Source: an uncultured Eubacterium sp.
Lineage (GTDB): Bacteria > Bacillota > Clostridia > Lachnospirales > Lachnospiraceae
Assembly (NCBI GenBank): GCA_910584875.1
Contig: CAJUDA010000013.1
Coordinates: forward strand, 1-64,000
Length of the DNA stretch: 64,000 bases
Direction: 5' to 3'
The translations under genes and the position numbers were made by a program. Below, in pieces: positions 25,604 to 36,000 of this stretch. The stretch's first letter is position 1; each line of letters begins with the position of its first letter. The notes below the pieces were generated by a model, which saw nothing but the letters and a program-made list of their open reading frames with translations, made no database searches and was not told the DNA's origin.

Positions 25604-27106
25604 CTAATTTACAAAAATCGGCGTAACTTCAATAATTACTGATAAAGTGCCCGTTGTTACCGTCGACCCGTAAGAGTCTATATTAAATTGTGGTACTATT
25701 ACCGATCCTGCCGGCAAGTATACAACGGCGCTATCGCACATCATCTCGTAAGTTGACGCCCTTTTCATGTCAAATATTTTCCAATCATTTCCAACCTTTA
25801 TCCCTAATCGTTTTACACTGTTGGGGTGTGAACAGGCAGTCATATATCCCCTGATATATAGTTGATAATACCCTGTTACACCGACAACATATCCTGATCC
25901 GTTACTACTCGGCAAATATGTACTATTTAAATTGTCAGAAGCACAAACATATAGATTATAGTATTTCATATCGCTGTTATAATCGAAATTACTGACAGTC
26001 ATTTTGCTGGTTAAATTGGAAGGCAGGGTATTGCATTTAAGTGGAGCAGCTGAATTTGCTTTGTTGTCAAACTGACTCACCAGCGATCCCAGCTGCTGCC
26101 GTTCTGATGCAGTAAAATGGATATTGTTGTTATTTATATGCGTATCCAGCCCTGCATTGCTTGCAAAAAGTATCCAATTACTGGCAGTCGTACCATTTAT
26201 TGCCCTGTGATACACCTTATTTGGGTCATTCCAATCATAGTATATCTGCAATATCCGTCCTTCCATCGAAGGGAACACCAGAAGATTTCCCCATGGACTC
26301 GCTATGTTCGGTGGAAGATGTATGCAGCTATCTGAGACACCATAACAACCGGGCAATACCCATCCGTTGACATCTTCGGTCCATTCTGGATTCCTCCATC
26401 CCCATTCAACATTTCCACGGAAGATCTGATTATCCGACATTCCATGAAATGTCCCTTCCAGATTCCCATGAAACGTTGGAGCCGTTAAAGCTCCGGTCAT
26501 CGTATCGCCAGATTTGTCTACCGCGCCAATGTCAGCTGGTGTGATATTAACATTACCAGACCGGTAATTTTCTTCCTTATTTCCCTTTATGCCTGTTACA
26601 CTGGATGTAGAAGATTCATCCCAGCGTTCCACTTTTTCAGATGTGATCCCATCCAGTACTGATTTATTATCATGTTCATGCTTTTTTGTAACGGCAGAAT
26701 CATAACTGATTTTATCTTCTTTTGTCAAAAGACCATCGACCGACTGCGTGGCTTTGGGGATGGCATTGGCAGAGATCACAACCCATTCTTCGCCGCTGTA
26801 TCGGTATGTATAATCCGTATCCTTGACATTTACCGTCCATCCGTCCTGGGGATCTGGATATGCTGATGCGATATCGGCAAAGGTGTCTACGCTTTCCTTC
26901 CAGTCGATATTGGTTTCAATGGCAGATAATTTATTATCTACTTCACTTTTTGTATATTTATCATCCCAGTTCGGCTTATTGGATTCAAGGGTACTGCCGT
27001 CATCCATTTCCACAGACTGCGAACTTGTCCAGATGGATAACAATTTGTATCCATCGGACAGTTTTATGTAGCGTTTTACTTTTTTCAAACCGTTTAAAAG
27101 ACCCAT
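25604..27106 (-). CDS. tail fibre / receptor-binding protein
   Basis: 500 residues from ATG 27106, which follows AAAAAAGGAGTGATGAA. The N-terminal 40 residues likely attach to the baseplate. The middle carries fibre motifs: SVDGLLTKEDKISYD, HEHDNKSVLDGIT, and DKSGDTMTGALTA, the usual phage fibre repeat. The C-terminal domain (about 390-500) is beta-rich and has a second, diverged copy as the orphan fragment at 24935. It is the last gene of the tail operon and should decide which cell surface is bound. Confidence 0.88.
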   Translation of the reverse strand: MGLLNGLKKVKRYIKLSDGYKLLSIWTSSQSVEMDDGSTLESNKPNWDDKYTKSEVDNKLSAIETNIDWKESVDTFADIASAYPDPQDGWTVNVKDTDYTYRYSGEEWVVISANAIPKATQSVDGLLTKEDKISYDSAVTKKHEHDNKSVLDGITSEKVERWDESSTSSVTGIKGNKEENYRSGNVNITPADIGAVDKSGDTMTGALTAPTFHGNLEGTFHGMSDNQIFRGNVEWGWRNPEWTEDVNGWVLPGCYGVSDSCIHLPPNIASPWGNLLVFPSMEGRILQIYYDWNDPNKVYHRAINGTTASNWILFASNAGLDTHINNNNIHFTASERQQLGSLVSQFDNKANSAAPLKCNTLPSNLTSKMTVSNFDYNSDMKYYNLYVCASDNLNSTYLPSSNGSGYVVGVTGYYQLYIRGYMTACSHPNSVKRLGIKVGNDWKIFDMKRASTYEMMCDSAVVYLPAGSVIVPQFNIDSYGSTVTTGTLSVIIEVTPIFVN

Positions 27107-27121
27107 TTCATCACTCCTTTT

Positions 27122-27730
27122 TTAGTATTCTTTCAGCCAGAAGCTTCCGGTTATTGGTTCGGCGGGTTCTGTTTCAGACAATATTTCAACTGCACTGACA
27201 AGTGTTTCGCCTAAATTTTCCAGCATATGATCTGCTTCACTGGCGACATCCTGAATATGATTTTTGCCATGTTCCGCTTCCTTCTCATAATCTTTGATCG
27301 TATTAAGGGTATCCACGATGGAATCGTATTCATTGGTACTTTCCAGATCGGATCCAAAAATCACGTTTGGTTCTACATAGAGTAAGAACGTGTCAGAAAA
27401 ATAACAGGTGCCATCCTGTTTATAAATAAGAAGCTCGCACTGCTGTGTTCCTGGTGCAGCGAGCATCTGCTGTGTCATAGTTACATGAATTGAGTTGTCA
27501 ACGATGGAAATGTTGTCCGCATTTACAATGAATGTATTGTCTGGTTTTTTGACAGAGATTTCGATATTCCATCCTTCGTCGATCAGAAGTTTATTTTCTG
27601 TATCGTATAACGTGATCCGGAGGATGTGTGTGTGGTTGGAATTTTGTTTGATCACGGTTCTTTTTATATCAGAAGCCCCGAAGCTAAGCTGTATGTCATG
27701 GTTTATTGGTTTTATCGTTTCTATGATCAT
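27122..27730 (-). CDS. baseplate upper protein (BppU-like N-terminus)
   Basis: 202 residues from ATG 27730 behind AAAGGACGGTG, overlapping the end of the upstream tail protein by 35 bases. Residues about 10-115 match the BppU_N (DUF2479) fold: LRITLYDTENKLLIDEGW, VKKPDNTFI, and LLIYKQDGTCYFSDTF. The C-terminus is a short helical coiled coil ending in GSFWLKEY. It probably links fibre and baseplate. Confidence 0.75.
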   Translation of the reverse strand: MIIETIKPINHDIQLSFGASDIKRTVIKQNSNHTHILRITLYDTENKLLIDEGWNIEISVKKPDNTFIVNADNISIVDNSIHVTMTQQMLAAPGTQQCELLIYKQDGTCYFSDTFLLYVEPNVIFGSDLESTNEYDSIVDTLNTIKDYEKEAEHGKNHIQDVASEADHMLENLGETLVSAVEILSETEPAEPITGSFWLKEY

Positions 27731-30700
27731 CACCGTCCTTTGTTGTTTTTGCCAGAACTTCCCTGAGTTCTTTGATTTCATTTTTGAGCAGTTCGATCTC
27801 TTCTGCCATGCTTTTTACTTTCAAAGCGGTCAGCATATTCAGTTCATCATAGCGGAGATAGTAGTCATCCCCGTCTTTGATCAGACCTGCAAATTCCTGT
27901 GTATTGATCCCCACATCTTCCATGGCGCCTTCTACGGACTGTGCGACAGCACCCAGATGGTAGCGGTCAGAAGTGCCGTCATTATATTTAAACCGTTTCA
28001 CTTCGTAACGGTCAAACAGGTCGAGATACCTCTCATCGGGATCTTCAATGTCATGTTTTTTGTTTTGATCCGAAGTCAGGGCGGTTCCGCCGTTTGTGTA
28101 AACTTCTTTTGCAACTTTTATGGATCCTCTTACAGAGAGCATATAAGGTTTTCCCGTGCTTTCGGCAACAAATTCGCCACCACCTATGGCGACAGCATCT
28201 GCAGTGAGTATCCCGGAAGAACAGAAGAGTGTTTCTTTTTTGTCACTTGGTCTTCCACCATTAAACAGCTGGACTTCACTGCCGAAATAGACAGGTTCAT
28301 TGTTCGGGAAAAGAGTTGTGCCATGAATAGTAAGGGAGCCATATAGGTCTGTTTTTGTAGTATCTGTGCCTAAACGGAAGAAATCATCATATGCATTTGC
28401 TATGAACCATAAGTTATTGTTATTTCCTACACTGCCGTATCCCATTCTGATCATGTCATTATCTATGGCAACCCAACAACGATCCCCATCGAATAGGGCA
28501 CTGCCATTTTCCATGACCACACTTCTTAGAACATTTCCGTTGTTTCCTGCCGACATGATACAGCCGCTCTGCAGTCTTGTATAGGAATCATTTTTTGGAT
28601 TTACTGTATAAATCATGGCGTCGCCTGTATTAGTTATGGCATTGCCGCTTATTTGCCAACGGGATTCACCCGTGCCAATATAGCCTTCTTTTGCCGTAAT
28701 ACTGCCAACGAAACTTCCATCGGTTGCATACACCTTTCCATTAAAAACAGCATTCCCTTGATCATCCACATTTACAATATCCTCCCCGTTCTTACTGATG
28801 CCAAATACGATGCCTTCCTTGTATGTATTCATCGGGTCGATCGTTACAGTACAGCCGTTTTCATTCGTGATCTTGATGCTTCCGTTTGTGATGTCGATGC
28901 CTTCCTTATTAATCTGTACGGTATAATTTCCATTTTCATCCTGATTGGAGATGATCAGTTCGTTTCCCACGATCAGGTCGCCACGGAGCAGATCTGCCCA
29001 GATGCCGTATAAAAGTTCCCCCTGATACCTGCCAAGTCCGATGGCGAGTTCGGCTGTTTCCCAGTTATCTTTTGTCATAACGATATTCCGGTCGATCAGT
29101 TTCATCTGGTATTGGGAGTACATATTCGTTTCCTGTATTTTCCGGCGCAGAAGGATTCCGTGGTCATCCATAACGATATCCTGGTCACGTCCTCCTTTTA
29201 CGGCGATCAGTGCGGTATCCAGACCTTCTTTTTTGATGCTGTCAAATTCTTTCCCGGTCTGACTTCCTTTTTCTGCCTGTTTTGCCACATAAGAATAACT
29301 GGTTGCCATACTTTTTGCTTCGTTCAATAGATCGGTTACATCACGGAGCATACTGCTGTTATGTCTGGTCACATTGGTAAATGTCACTTCAATCCGGTCA
29401 GTGACCGGAAAGGTGTAACGGATACTGGCAATCCTCATTTTATATAGTTCGTCATCGATTCGTACCCGGACAAAATTGTTGATCGTAAAGTCAGAGTAAT
29501 CATCGTTTACCAGTACGCCCTGATACAGAAAGGATTTCTGCCCAACGATGGAAGAGAGGGGAGCTTCCACGGTATATTCCGGCACACAGGCTTTTGCCAG
29601 CTCCTGTGCGGCTTTTGCTTTGAGTTCTTTTGCCCGTTCGATGATCTGTGTGTTATTCAAGCCGTCCGAGATGTAGTTTTCGTTGGTATAAACATCTTCC
29701 CGGATAAAGGAACGCAGTTCGGCGTACAGTTCATCGTTTAGATAGCTGTTCCGTGCAAATCGTTTCCGATAAGCTTCCCTCATATTTGTGATCGAATCAT
29801 TTTTATGGTTGTTGTAGCTGCTGCAGATGTTATTCATGATGTCGAGACAGGTATCGGTCTCATAGCTGGGACTGCCAGGGAGTGGTTCGGTGCCGATGTA
29901 TTCATTTACCTGATAGGTTTCATTTTTATATCCTCCTTTGTATCCAGGATCCACCAGATGGTCAAACACAGTCTGGATGTCACGATAATACTGAAGCATA
30001 TAGGTCACATTTCCCTTGTCATCCACAAAGTCATGATCGAATTCGCCATGATAAGTGCTGAGGGCAAAGAGCTGATCCAGAAGAACGCTCATCTGGGACA
30101 TAATGTCTTTCTGTATCTTCTTGTAAGAGGTGATCATGTCCGAGATTATTTCTGCCGTTTTGGTGTCTGCAATCTCTTCCCGGTTCATTCCCTCCAGTGT
30201 ATCGATGCATTTCTGGTATCCATCCTGGAAGGATTTCAGGCGGTGATAGGAGTATTGATCCCAGGGACGATTTTTCTCATTTACATAAGAGAGGTCATAG
30301 GTACTGAGGATGTATTTTGTGTGCTGGTCGATGTAATCGATATATTTCGATTGGGACTGGTCAGCAAAAGAGAAGGAGATCTTGAAACTGGTTACCACAT
30401 TCTGTATTGCCTGGTCGCTGAACTCATAGGATTCCTGCTTCTCTCCAAAGGTAAGATATGTCTGACTGTCCGTCTTCAGGTGGATTGTGTAATATTCGTC
30501 CCGGTTTCCAGTGCTGTATACACGGATCGTCCCATACCACTGATAGGACACAGACGGATCATAGGTTTCCGTTGCTTTTGTTATGCTGTCGCAATCGGCC
30601 GTGAAGGAATAGCCTTCCGGCATAAATGTCGTGAACAGGTTCTGGATGGATGTCTGTGTGGCCTGATAGCTATAGTCTTTATAATATTGATATTGATTGA

Positions 30701-31826
30701 TGAAAAATTGGTTTTGATAATATGTGCTGATCTTGTTTAATACCGTGAAAACTGCCATGTCCGTGGCTATGATCTCTTTTTCCAGCGGAGGCATTTTCGA
30801 ACTGCGGAGATAATGCTTCATATCCATTATGTTATATTCTGTCTCAAGGAGTTTTTCGTAGTCCCCGATATTTTCTCCGTATTCACGGTCATACTTCTCT
30901 ATTGCGGATTTCAGGCCAGTGCTCATTTCCTTCTTTTGTTTTTCGGAGAACATCATGATCGTATTGGATGCTGACATTGTTAGTCCGTTTACCGTATCCG
31001 TGATCATATCGTCGCCGCCCACGATTTTAAAACAGTTTTTGATACTGTCTTTATTACCGCGGATGGAGATCTCATCCGAGAGGTAATCGGTTGACAGGAA
31101 GATGTTTGTGTCCATGCCGATGTCTTCTAAATCATAGACATGGATGATCCGTTGTGGAATGCCGTTCTCCCTGTGGATGTCTATGTCAAAGACACAGTCG
31201 ATTTCTTCAGCGATCGCATTCAGTATTGTGACAATATCGGCATCTTTCCATGAAAATGTCCTCTGCTTCTGCTTTAGTGTGTCAGATACCGATCCAATCC
31301 TGTAATGGGGAGCATAGGTCAGGATGCGGTGAAGAAGGGAAGAGTTCCGGTATTTTTCTTTCAGGTCAGTGTCAGATACATCACCGGGATCCCGGTACAA
31401 TATCGTCGGATAGTCTTCATCGTAGTCGGTTCGTGCCATGTCGTCGTCTGTATTGATCTCCAGTGTGGCGAGGATCTGTGAGAGTTCTGCATGGGCGAGA
31501 GATATCCCGGTTATTTTTTTGGTGACGGCGTTTGTTTCGTTTTTATCCACAGCGAGCTCGAAATAGCCGTAATCGGCGACTTCGATGACAGAGAGATCGT
31601 CTATTTTGTCAAAGTGTGGACATTCCGTCTCATTGACAGTGCGGTAATAGGTAAAGCTAATCTCATCCGCCTGATTGATCTCATTTATCGTGATACTCAG
31701 ATCCTGTACCGGGTATAGTTCTCCTATTTTATGTAACCTTTTATCGACAAGGAAAATCTGTGGTATGGAATATTCATTTGTCATAGGATTTAATGTATAT
31801 CCGTATTTTTTGAATGGAATGGACAA
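27696..31826 (-). CDS. tail-associated protein with N-terminal Tal/gp18-like domain and C-terminal S74 chaperone
   Basis: 1376 residues. The start is TTG 31826, directly after the Dit stop and behind AAAGGCGGTGATC. Residues 20-420 match the phage tail endopeptidase/baseplate hub family (EIADYGYFEL-like segment at about 85, then LAHAELSQIL). A long middle includes helices and a fibre-like beta part. Residues about 1265-1350 are an S74 intramolecular chaperone: SDQNKKHDIED with the Ser before Asp at the self-cleavage position, then YHLGAVAQSVE and a terminal coiled coil. It probably forms the tail tip and a trimeric shaft; the chaperone would be cut off after folding. Confidence 0.85.
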   Translation of the reverse strand: MSIPFKKYGYTLNPMTNEYSIPQIFLVDKRLHKIGELYPVQDLSITINEINQADEISFTYYRTVNETECPHFDKIDDLSVIEVADYGYFELAVDKNETNAVTKKITGISLAHAELSQILATLEINTDDDMARTDYDEDYPTILYRDPGDVSDTDLKEKYRNSSLLHRILTYAPHYRIGSVSDTLKQKQRTFSWKDADIVTILNAIAEEIDCVFDIDIHRENGIPQRIIHVYDLEDIGMDTNIFLSTDYLSDEISIRGNKDSIKNCFKIVGGDDMITDTVNGLTMSASNTIMMFSEKQKKEMSTGLKSAIEKYDREYGENIGDYEKLLETEYNIMDMKHYLRSSKMPPLEKEIIATDMAVFTVLNKISTYYQNQFFINQYQYYKDYSYQATQTSIQNLFTTFMPEGYSFTADCDSITKATETYDPSVSYQWYGTIRVYSTGNRDEYYTIHLKTDSQTYLTFGEKQESYEFSDQAIQNVVTSFKISFSFADQSQSKYIDYIDQHTKYILSTYDLSYVNEKNRPWDQYSYHRLKSFQDGYQKCIDTLEGMNREEIADTKTAEIISDMITSYKKIQKDIMSQMSVLLDQLFALSTYHGEFDHDFVDDKGNVTYMLQYYRDIQTVFDHLVDPGYKGGYKNETYQVNEYIGTEPLPGSPSYETDTCLDIMNNICSSYNNHKNDSITNMREAYRKRFARNSYLNDELYAELRSFIREDVYTNENYISDGLNNTQIIERAKELKAKAAQELAKACVPEYTVEAPLSSIVGQKSFLYQGVLVNDDYSDFTINNFVRVRIDDELYKMRIASIRYTFPVTDRIEVTFTNVTRHNSSMLRDVTDLLNEAKSMATSYSYVAKQAEKGSQTGKEFDSIKKEGLDTALIAVKGGRDQDIVMDDHGILLRRKIQETNMYSQYQMKLIDRNIVMTKDNWETAELAIGLGRYQGELLYGIWADLLRGDLIVGNELIISNQDENGNYTVQINKEGIDITNGSIKITNENGCTVTIDPMNTYKEGIVFGISKNGEDIVNVDDQGNAVFNGKVYATDGSFVGSITAKEGYIGTGESRWQISGNAITNTGDAMIYTVNPKNDSYTRLQSGCIMSAGNNGNVLRSVVMENGSALFDGDRCWVAIDNDMIRMGYGSVGNNNNLWFIANAYDDFFRLGTDTTKTDLYGSLTIHGTTLFPNNEPVYFGSEVQLFNGGRPSDKKETLFCSSGILTADAVAIGGGEFVAESTGKPYMLSVRGSIKVAKEVYTNGGTALTSDQNKKHDIEDPDERYLDLFDRYEVKRFKYNDGTSDRYHLGAVAQSVEGAMEDVGINTQEFAGLIKDGDDYYLRYDELNMLTALKVKSMAEEIELLKNEIKELREVLAKTTKDGDDHRNDKTNKP

Positions 31827-32672
31827 CTAGATCACCGCCTTTCTTGGCACGCGCCAGTTCATAGTGACCGTGCAGTTTCCTGTCACTGTGATCTCATTTT
31901 CACGATTGTCAAAGGTATTTCCGATCGTGAACCACTGATAATTAAAATCATCATAAAGAGTTGTATGATCCCCGGTGTATTTGTGCTGGTCCGGGACAGC
32001 GATGCATTCGGAGGAGAAGATCTGCCTTTTTTTGATCGTAATGGATTCGCCAGGCACACAATGATCGATCTGCATGGAAGTCCCGGTAAGAGAGTTTGCG
32101 ATTGTGATATCCTGTCTGTCCGGCGTATTTCCCACGATGATTTCAATGGAGGGGCAGACTTCCCCGATCTCATCCGAGCTGTCATACAAACAGATCGTTT
32201 CCGAGGCAGAGGAGGAGATCGTGGCAGTCATATTTTGTGACCATCCGAATGGGGCGTCACAGGTAACGGTCAGTGTAAGTCCGCAGCACTGCCCTCCGAT
32301 CAGATGACGTTCTGCCTTGATCTGGCAGTGGAAAAAGATATTTTCATATCCTTCCTGTATAAACTGCAGCCATCCATATTCTTTTCGTACGAGCCACCGC
32401 ATCAAAAAAGCCAGTTCTCTTTCTGTAAACGGTTTTATGTCGCCTGCGTGACAACTGTATTTACATACCTGAAAGGAGAATGTCAGCTGTTCGTGATAGG
32501 CTGCCCCCGTTTTTAACCATGTATCAGAACCTGGTGTTTTAAATGTTGTAAATTCGATATTGCTTCCGGCCGTCGCTGTCCCGTCCTGTGAACCGTCAAA
32601 GGAACAGATGACCAGACCGTATTCTCTGCCTGAGATGCCGTTAAAAATAAATTCAGTACAATTCACTGACAA
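31827..32672 (-). CDS. distal tail protein (Dit)
   Basis: 281 residues. FIFNGISGREYGLVICSFDG at the start and the split two-domain layout, with ERELAFLMRWLVRKEYGWLQF in the middle, match phage Dit (siphovirus tail component) proteins. It forms the hexameric ring joining the tube to the tip. The start is TTG 32672 or GTG four codons earlier or later; no strong ribosome site decides. The stop is followed at once by the TTG start of the next gene. Confidence 0.82.
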   Translation of the reverse strand: MSVNCTEFIFNGISGREYGLVICSFDGSQDGTATAGSNIEFTTFKTPGSDTWLKTGAAYHEQLTFSFQVCKYSCHAGDIKPFTERELAFLMRWLVRKEYGWLQFIQEGYENIFFHCQIKAERHLIGGQCCGLTLTVTCDAPFGWSQNMTATISSSASETICLYDSSDEIGEVCPSIEIIVGNTPDRQDITIANSLTGTSMQIDHCVPGESITIKKRQIFSSECIAVPDQHKYTGDHTTLYDDFNYQWFTIGNTFDNRENEITVTGNCTVTMNWRVPRKAVI

Positions 32673-32687
32673 TTCACCCGCTTTCTT

Positions 32688-32939
32688 TTATTTTTGTCGA
32701 TTGATTAATTCTTTTAACCTTTCTGTGTACTCTCTGAACATGTTCTCTGTCTTAGCGATCCCGTTTTCGTATTGTTCTTTGAGTAGTTTCGTTTCCTTGA
32801 TCAGAGCTTCATAATCCTGTTTGTACCGTTCTATTTCGCTTAGCTTTGCCAACAGGCTGTTTCGCTCCTGTACCAGCTGCTTATTTTCTTTCTGTAATAA
32901 CCGGATTGTTTCGTTGGTCGTAGTTTTTGATCGTCTCAT
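32688..32939 (-). CDS. small coiled-coil protein
   Basis: 83 residues, nearly all helix with heptad pattern (LLQKENKQLVQERNSLLAKL). It lies between the tape measure and dit, behind CAGGAGGTCAGCC. A tail-assembly or scaffolding role is suggested by place only. No known family. Confidence 0.6.
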   Translation of the reverse strand: MRRSKTTTNETIRLLQKENKQLVQERNSLLAKLSEIERYKQDYEALIKETKLLKEQYENGIAKTENMFREYTERLKELINRQK

Positions 32940-33049
32940 TGGCTGACCTCCTGTTTTAATGGGTAATTATTTGCTGTACACCTTATAGGCAGGGGAGACG
33001 CCAGGTCTCCCCCTGTTTTTATCTAATAGGAAAGTTCGTCCCTGGTGAA

Positions 33050-33076
33050 AGCGTTGTATTATCACAACGTTTTTTT
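33050..33076 (-). terminator. hairpin at the end of the tape-measure gene
   Basis: CGTTGT pairs with ACAACG around ATTATC right at the stop. The T-run is on the plus strand; for the minus strand only CTTT follows, so it may weaken rather than stop transcription into dit. It resembles the repeats at 3962 and 4048. Confidence 0.45.
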
Positions 33077-36000
33077 AGATTCTCTGTATGTTGTTGGTAA
33101 TGATCCCTTTTGTCATCAGGTCATGAACACTGACCTCGATCGATTTCTGGGTACGTTTATTGTTCTGCAGATCATTGGCAAAATCATAGGTATCCGTAAC
33201 ATTGGGAAGTTCTGCATTGATCACGATATCACCAAATGTGTTTCCTGCTTTCCGCGGCTCGACAAGTCTTGCATAGCCGGTCACATGAATGAAATCTTTC
33301 ATAATATCAACTGTCTCAGGTAACATTTTTGTGAATTTCTGAGTCAGTATCGTCTCATCCGGATTTACCCTGACAGGTACATAATCCCCATCTTTTGATA
33401 CGCCATCTGCACGGACAATACCGCCTGTGCGGAATCCGATACTTGGATACTTCTTTTTTAATTTTTTGTATACGACGCCATTTGTATCAAAACTCCCATC
33501 ACCAAATTGCAGTCCCAGTATCTGTGCGAACATATTAATATATTTTAACCCATGTGTCCCCGTACCGCTTTTGACCACATAACCGTACTGGGACAGGATC
33601 TGGTTTAGTTTGCTTTTATATGTTTTGCCAGGATCTGCTTTTTTTAGTGGTTTTGTAATGTCAGAGGAACTGCCGGAATGGCTTTTCAGAAAATTTTTTA
33701 AAGCAATGGCCTCAGCGTGCTCCTTTGTATATCTTGTCGTAGCATAAGGATCCGATGTACCACCAGGATTACTGGAACCACTGCCGGATCCTCCTCCATT
33801 TGCCGCATCTGAATTGTTACCAGATACAGGTGGTTTTCCTGAATAGGCAGCAACAATGGCATTTACATTATCCTGTAATATATTGCCGAGACCCGATAAT
33901 CCATTTGTAATGGTTTCCGGCAGTGTTTTTACGATAGTATCGTTGGAACTTTTCATAACACCAAGAATATTGCTCATGTCACTGGAAGGATTGTATCCGT
34001 ATTTGTTTGCGATATCATTTAGTGTCGTGGATATGCCGGATGCTGTTTCATTGATAATGTTTATCCCGTCTTTTACCACCGCTTCAAAATCTTTTTCCAG
34101 TTCGGAGAGAAGGTCTTCATACTGGGTATACATATTGTCCAGCATATTCTGCTGATCACTGATATAACGGTCGTATTCCGTATCCTGCAGGTTCTGGTTA
34201 GCCTCGTCCAGACTTACCATAAGTCTGGATCTTTTCGCCCGTCCTTCCTCCGAATCATCGCCCTTTAGTGCAGCAAGCTGTTTTTCAAGAGCGGCAATGT
34301 TCTTTGTCTGGTTACTGATGTTTTTCTGGTAATCGTACAGATCCTTTTCCATGCTGAGAACCTGCTTTTTAGCATCTATGATGGTTTTCATATAGGCAAG
34401 CTGGGTTTCATATTGTTTTACCATCATATCATAGATTTTTTTCATCGTAGCGTATTCAGCATTTACAGCGTCCTGCTGACTCCTAGTGACCTCACTTAAT
34501 TTATTCTGTGCGGCAGTGAGGGAACCGTAGTTGTCCAGGGCATGGACATTTCCACCATTGTAGGAAGCGATCGCCTGTTCGATTTCTTTACGCTGGTCTG
34601 CGTAGGAGAGAGCCGTGCTTGTGTTTGCTTCCAGTTCAATTCCGTAAGTACCAAGTACGCCAAGCCCTTCTTTGGTCAGGGTTCCTGTTTTATTATTCGT
34701 CAGATTATCACCAAGAAGCTCGGCAATGAACTGCGCTTCTGAACCGACATTGTTATTTCGTGATGCGATATCATCATACATTGCCTGCCGGAGTTCACCG
34801 ATTTTTTTGTTGTTCTCAATGATGGATATGGTTGTTTCACTGATCGAATTTTCCACCGACTGGATATCGGATTGGAGACTGTACCATTCCGGCGAATACA
34901 TGGCAAAGGAACCCTGTTCTTTTTTCAGCTCCTGCAATTCTGTTTCCATGCTGTTCAAGGCACTCTGTTCGTAACGGTTCAAAGCAGAATAGTAAGAGGA
35001 CTGTACAATATCGCCCCTTGCCTCTGCTTCTGAAATTCTATTGCTGACATCCTGACCGTCATTTCGAATGAAACCGATCTTGTTTTCAAAATCCGTTTTC
35101 AGGTTCTCGATCTGTTTCTGTTTCAGTTCCGTTTTCTTTGCTTCGTATTCTGCCTGTAACCGGTCCTGTTCTGTTTTGTCTTTTGACAATTTCGCAATCG
35201 CAATCTGTTTTTCGTAAGATTTCTGCAGATAGGAGAGCTGTGTATCGACATAACTGTTTTGTTTTTGATAGCCGACGGCGTTGCCAGACCTGGTTTCAGC
35301 AAGATCTGCTTTGGCGTTGTATTCATCCGCATAATACTGAAGTCCCTTTTCTTTTAATTCTTTTATCTTTTGTTGTTTTTCGTATTTAAGACGGTCTGCC
35401 TCCGCTTTGTTTTTTGTAAGATTTGCAATTTTTATCTGGTGTGCATATGATTCTTTTGTATTTTCTATCTGTGTTTTTATTGTTTTATTTTTGCCTTCGG
35501 CATTGGTCTGAATGCTTTCTTTTGCCTCGGCACGGGCAATGCGGGAATCATACAGGTCAATATAAGTTTGATGTCTCTGTTGTTTCAGATCCCTTACTTT
35601 TGCTTTTGCATCCTGCTTATTTTTCTTTGCATCTTTCGCCTTATCATAATAATCAATATATTGATTGATCCGATCAGCATAATTTTGTCCATATTTTTTG
35701 ATGAGTTTGGGGTAGCTTTTTTTGGTGATCTTACCGGATTCGACCTGGTTCAGGATGCTCTTTGGCAGTGGATCTGTCTTCTTCTTGCCTTTCTTTTTGC
35801 CATCTGCGATGGAATCTGCTTTTGACTGATATCTTTTCGCAGCAATGCCATACTGCTTCATCAGGGCAGTCGTCTCTTTGATCTGGTCGTTGAGGTTTTT
35901 ATTTTTTGCCTTTATACTAAAGAGGTTCTGCAATTTGGATGCTGTGAGATCAATGATGGTCTGCATACGGGTGAGACGGCGGGAAAGCCAGTCAATCTCG

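Noticed and set aside
27495..31718. Long plus-strand frames opposite the tail genes
   Set aside because: Shadows of the 1376-residue tail gene; hydrophobic artefact proteins without starts or ribosome sites.
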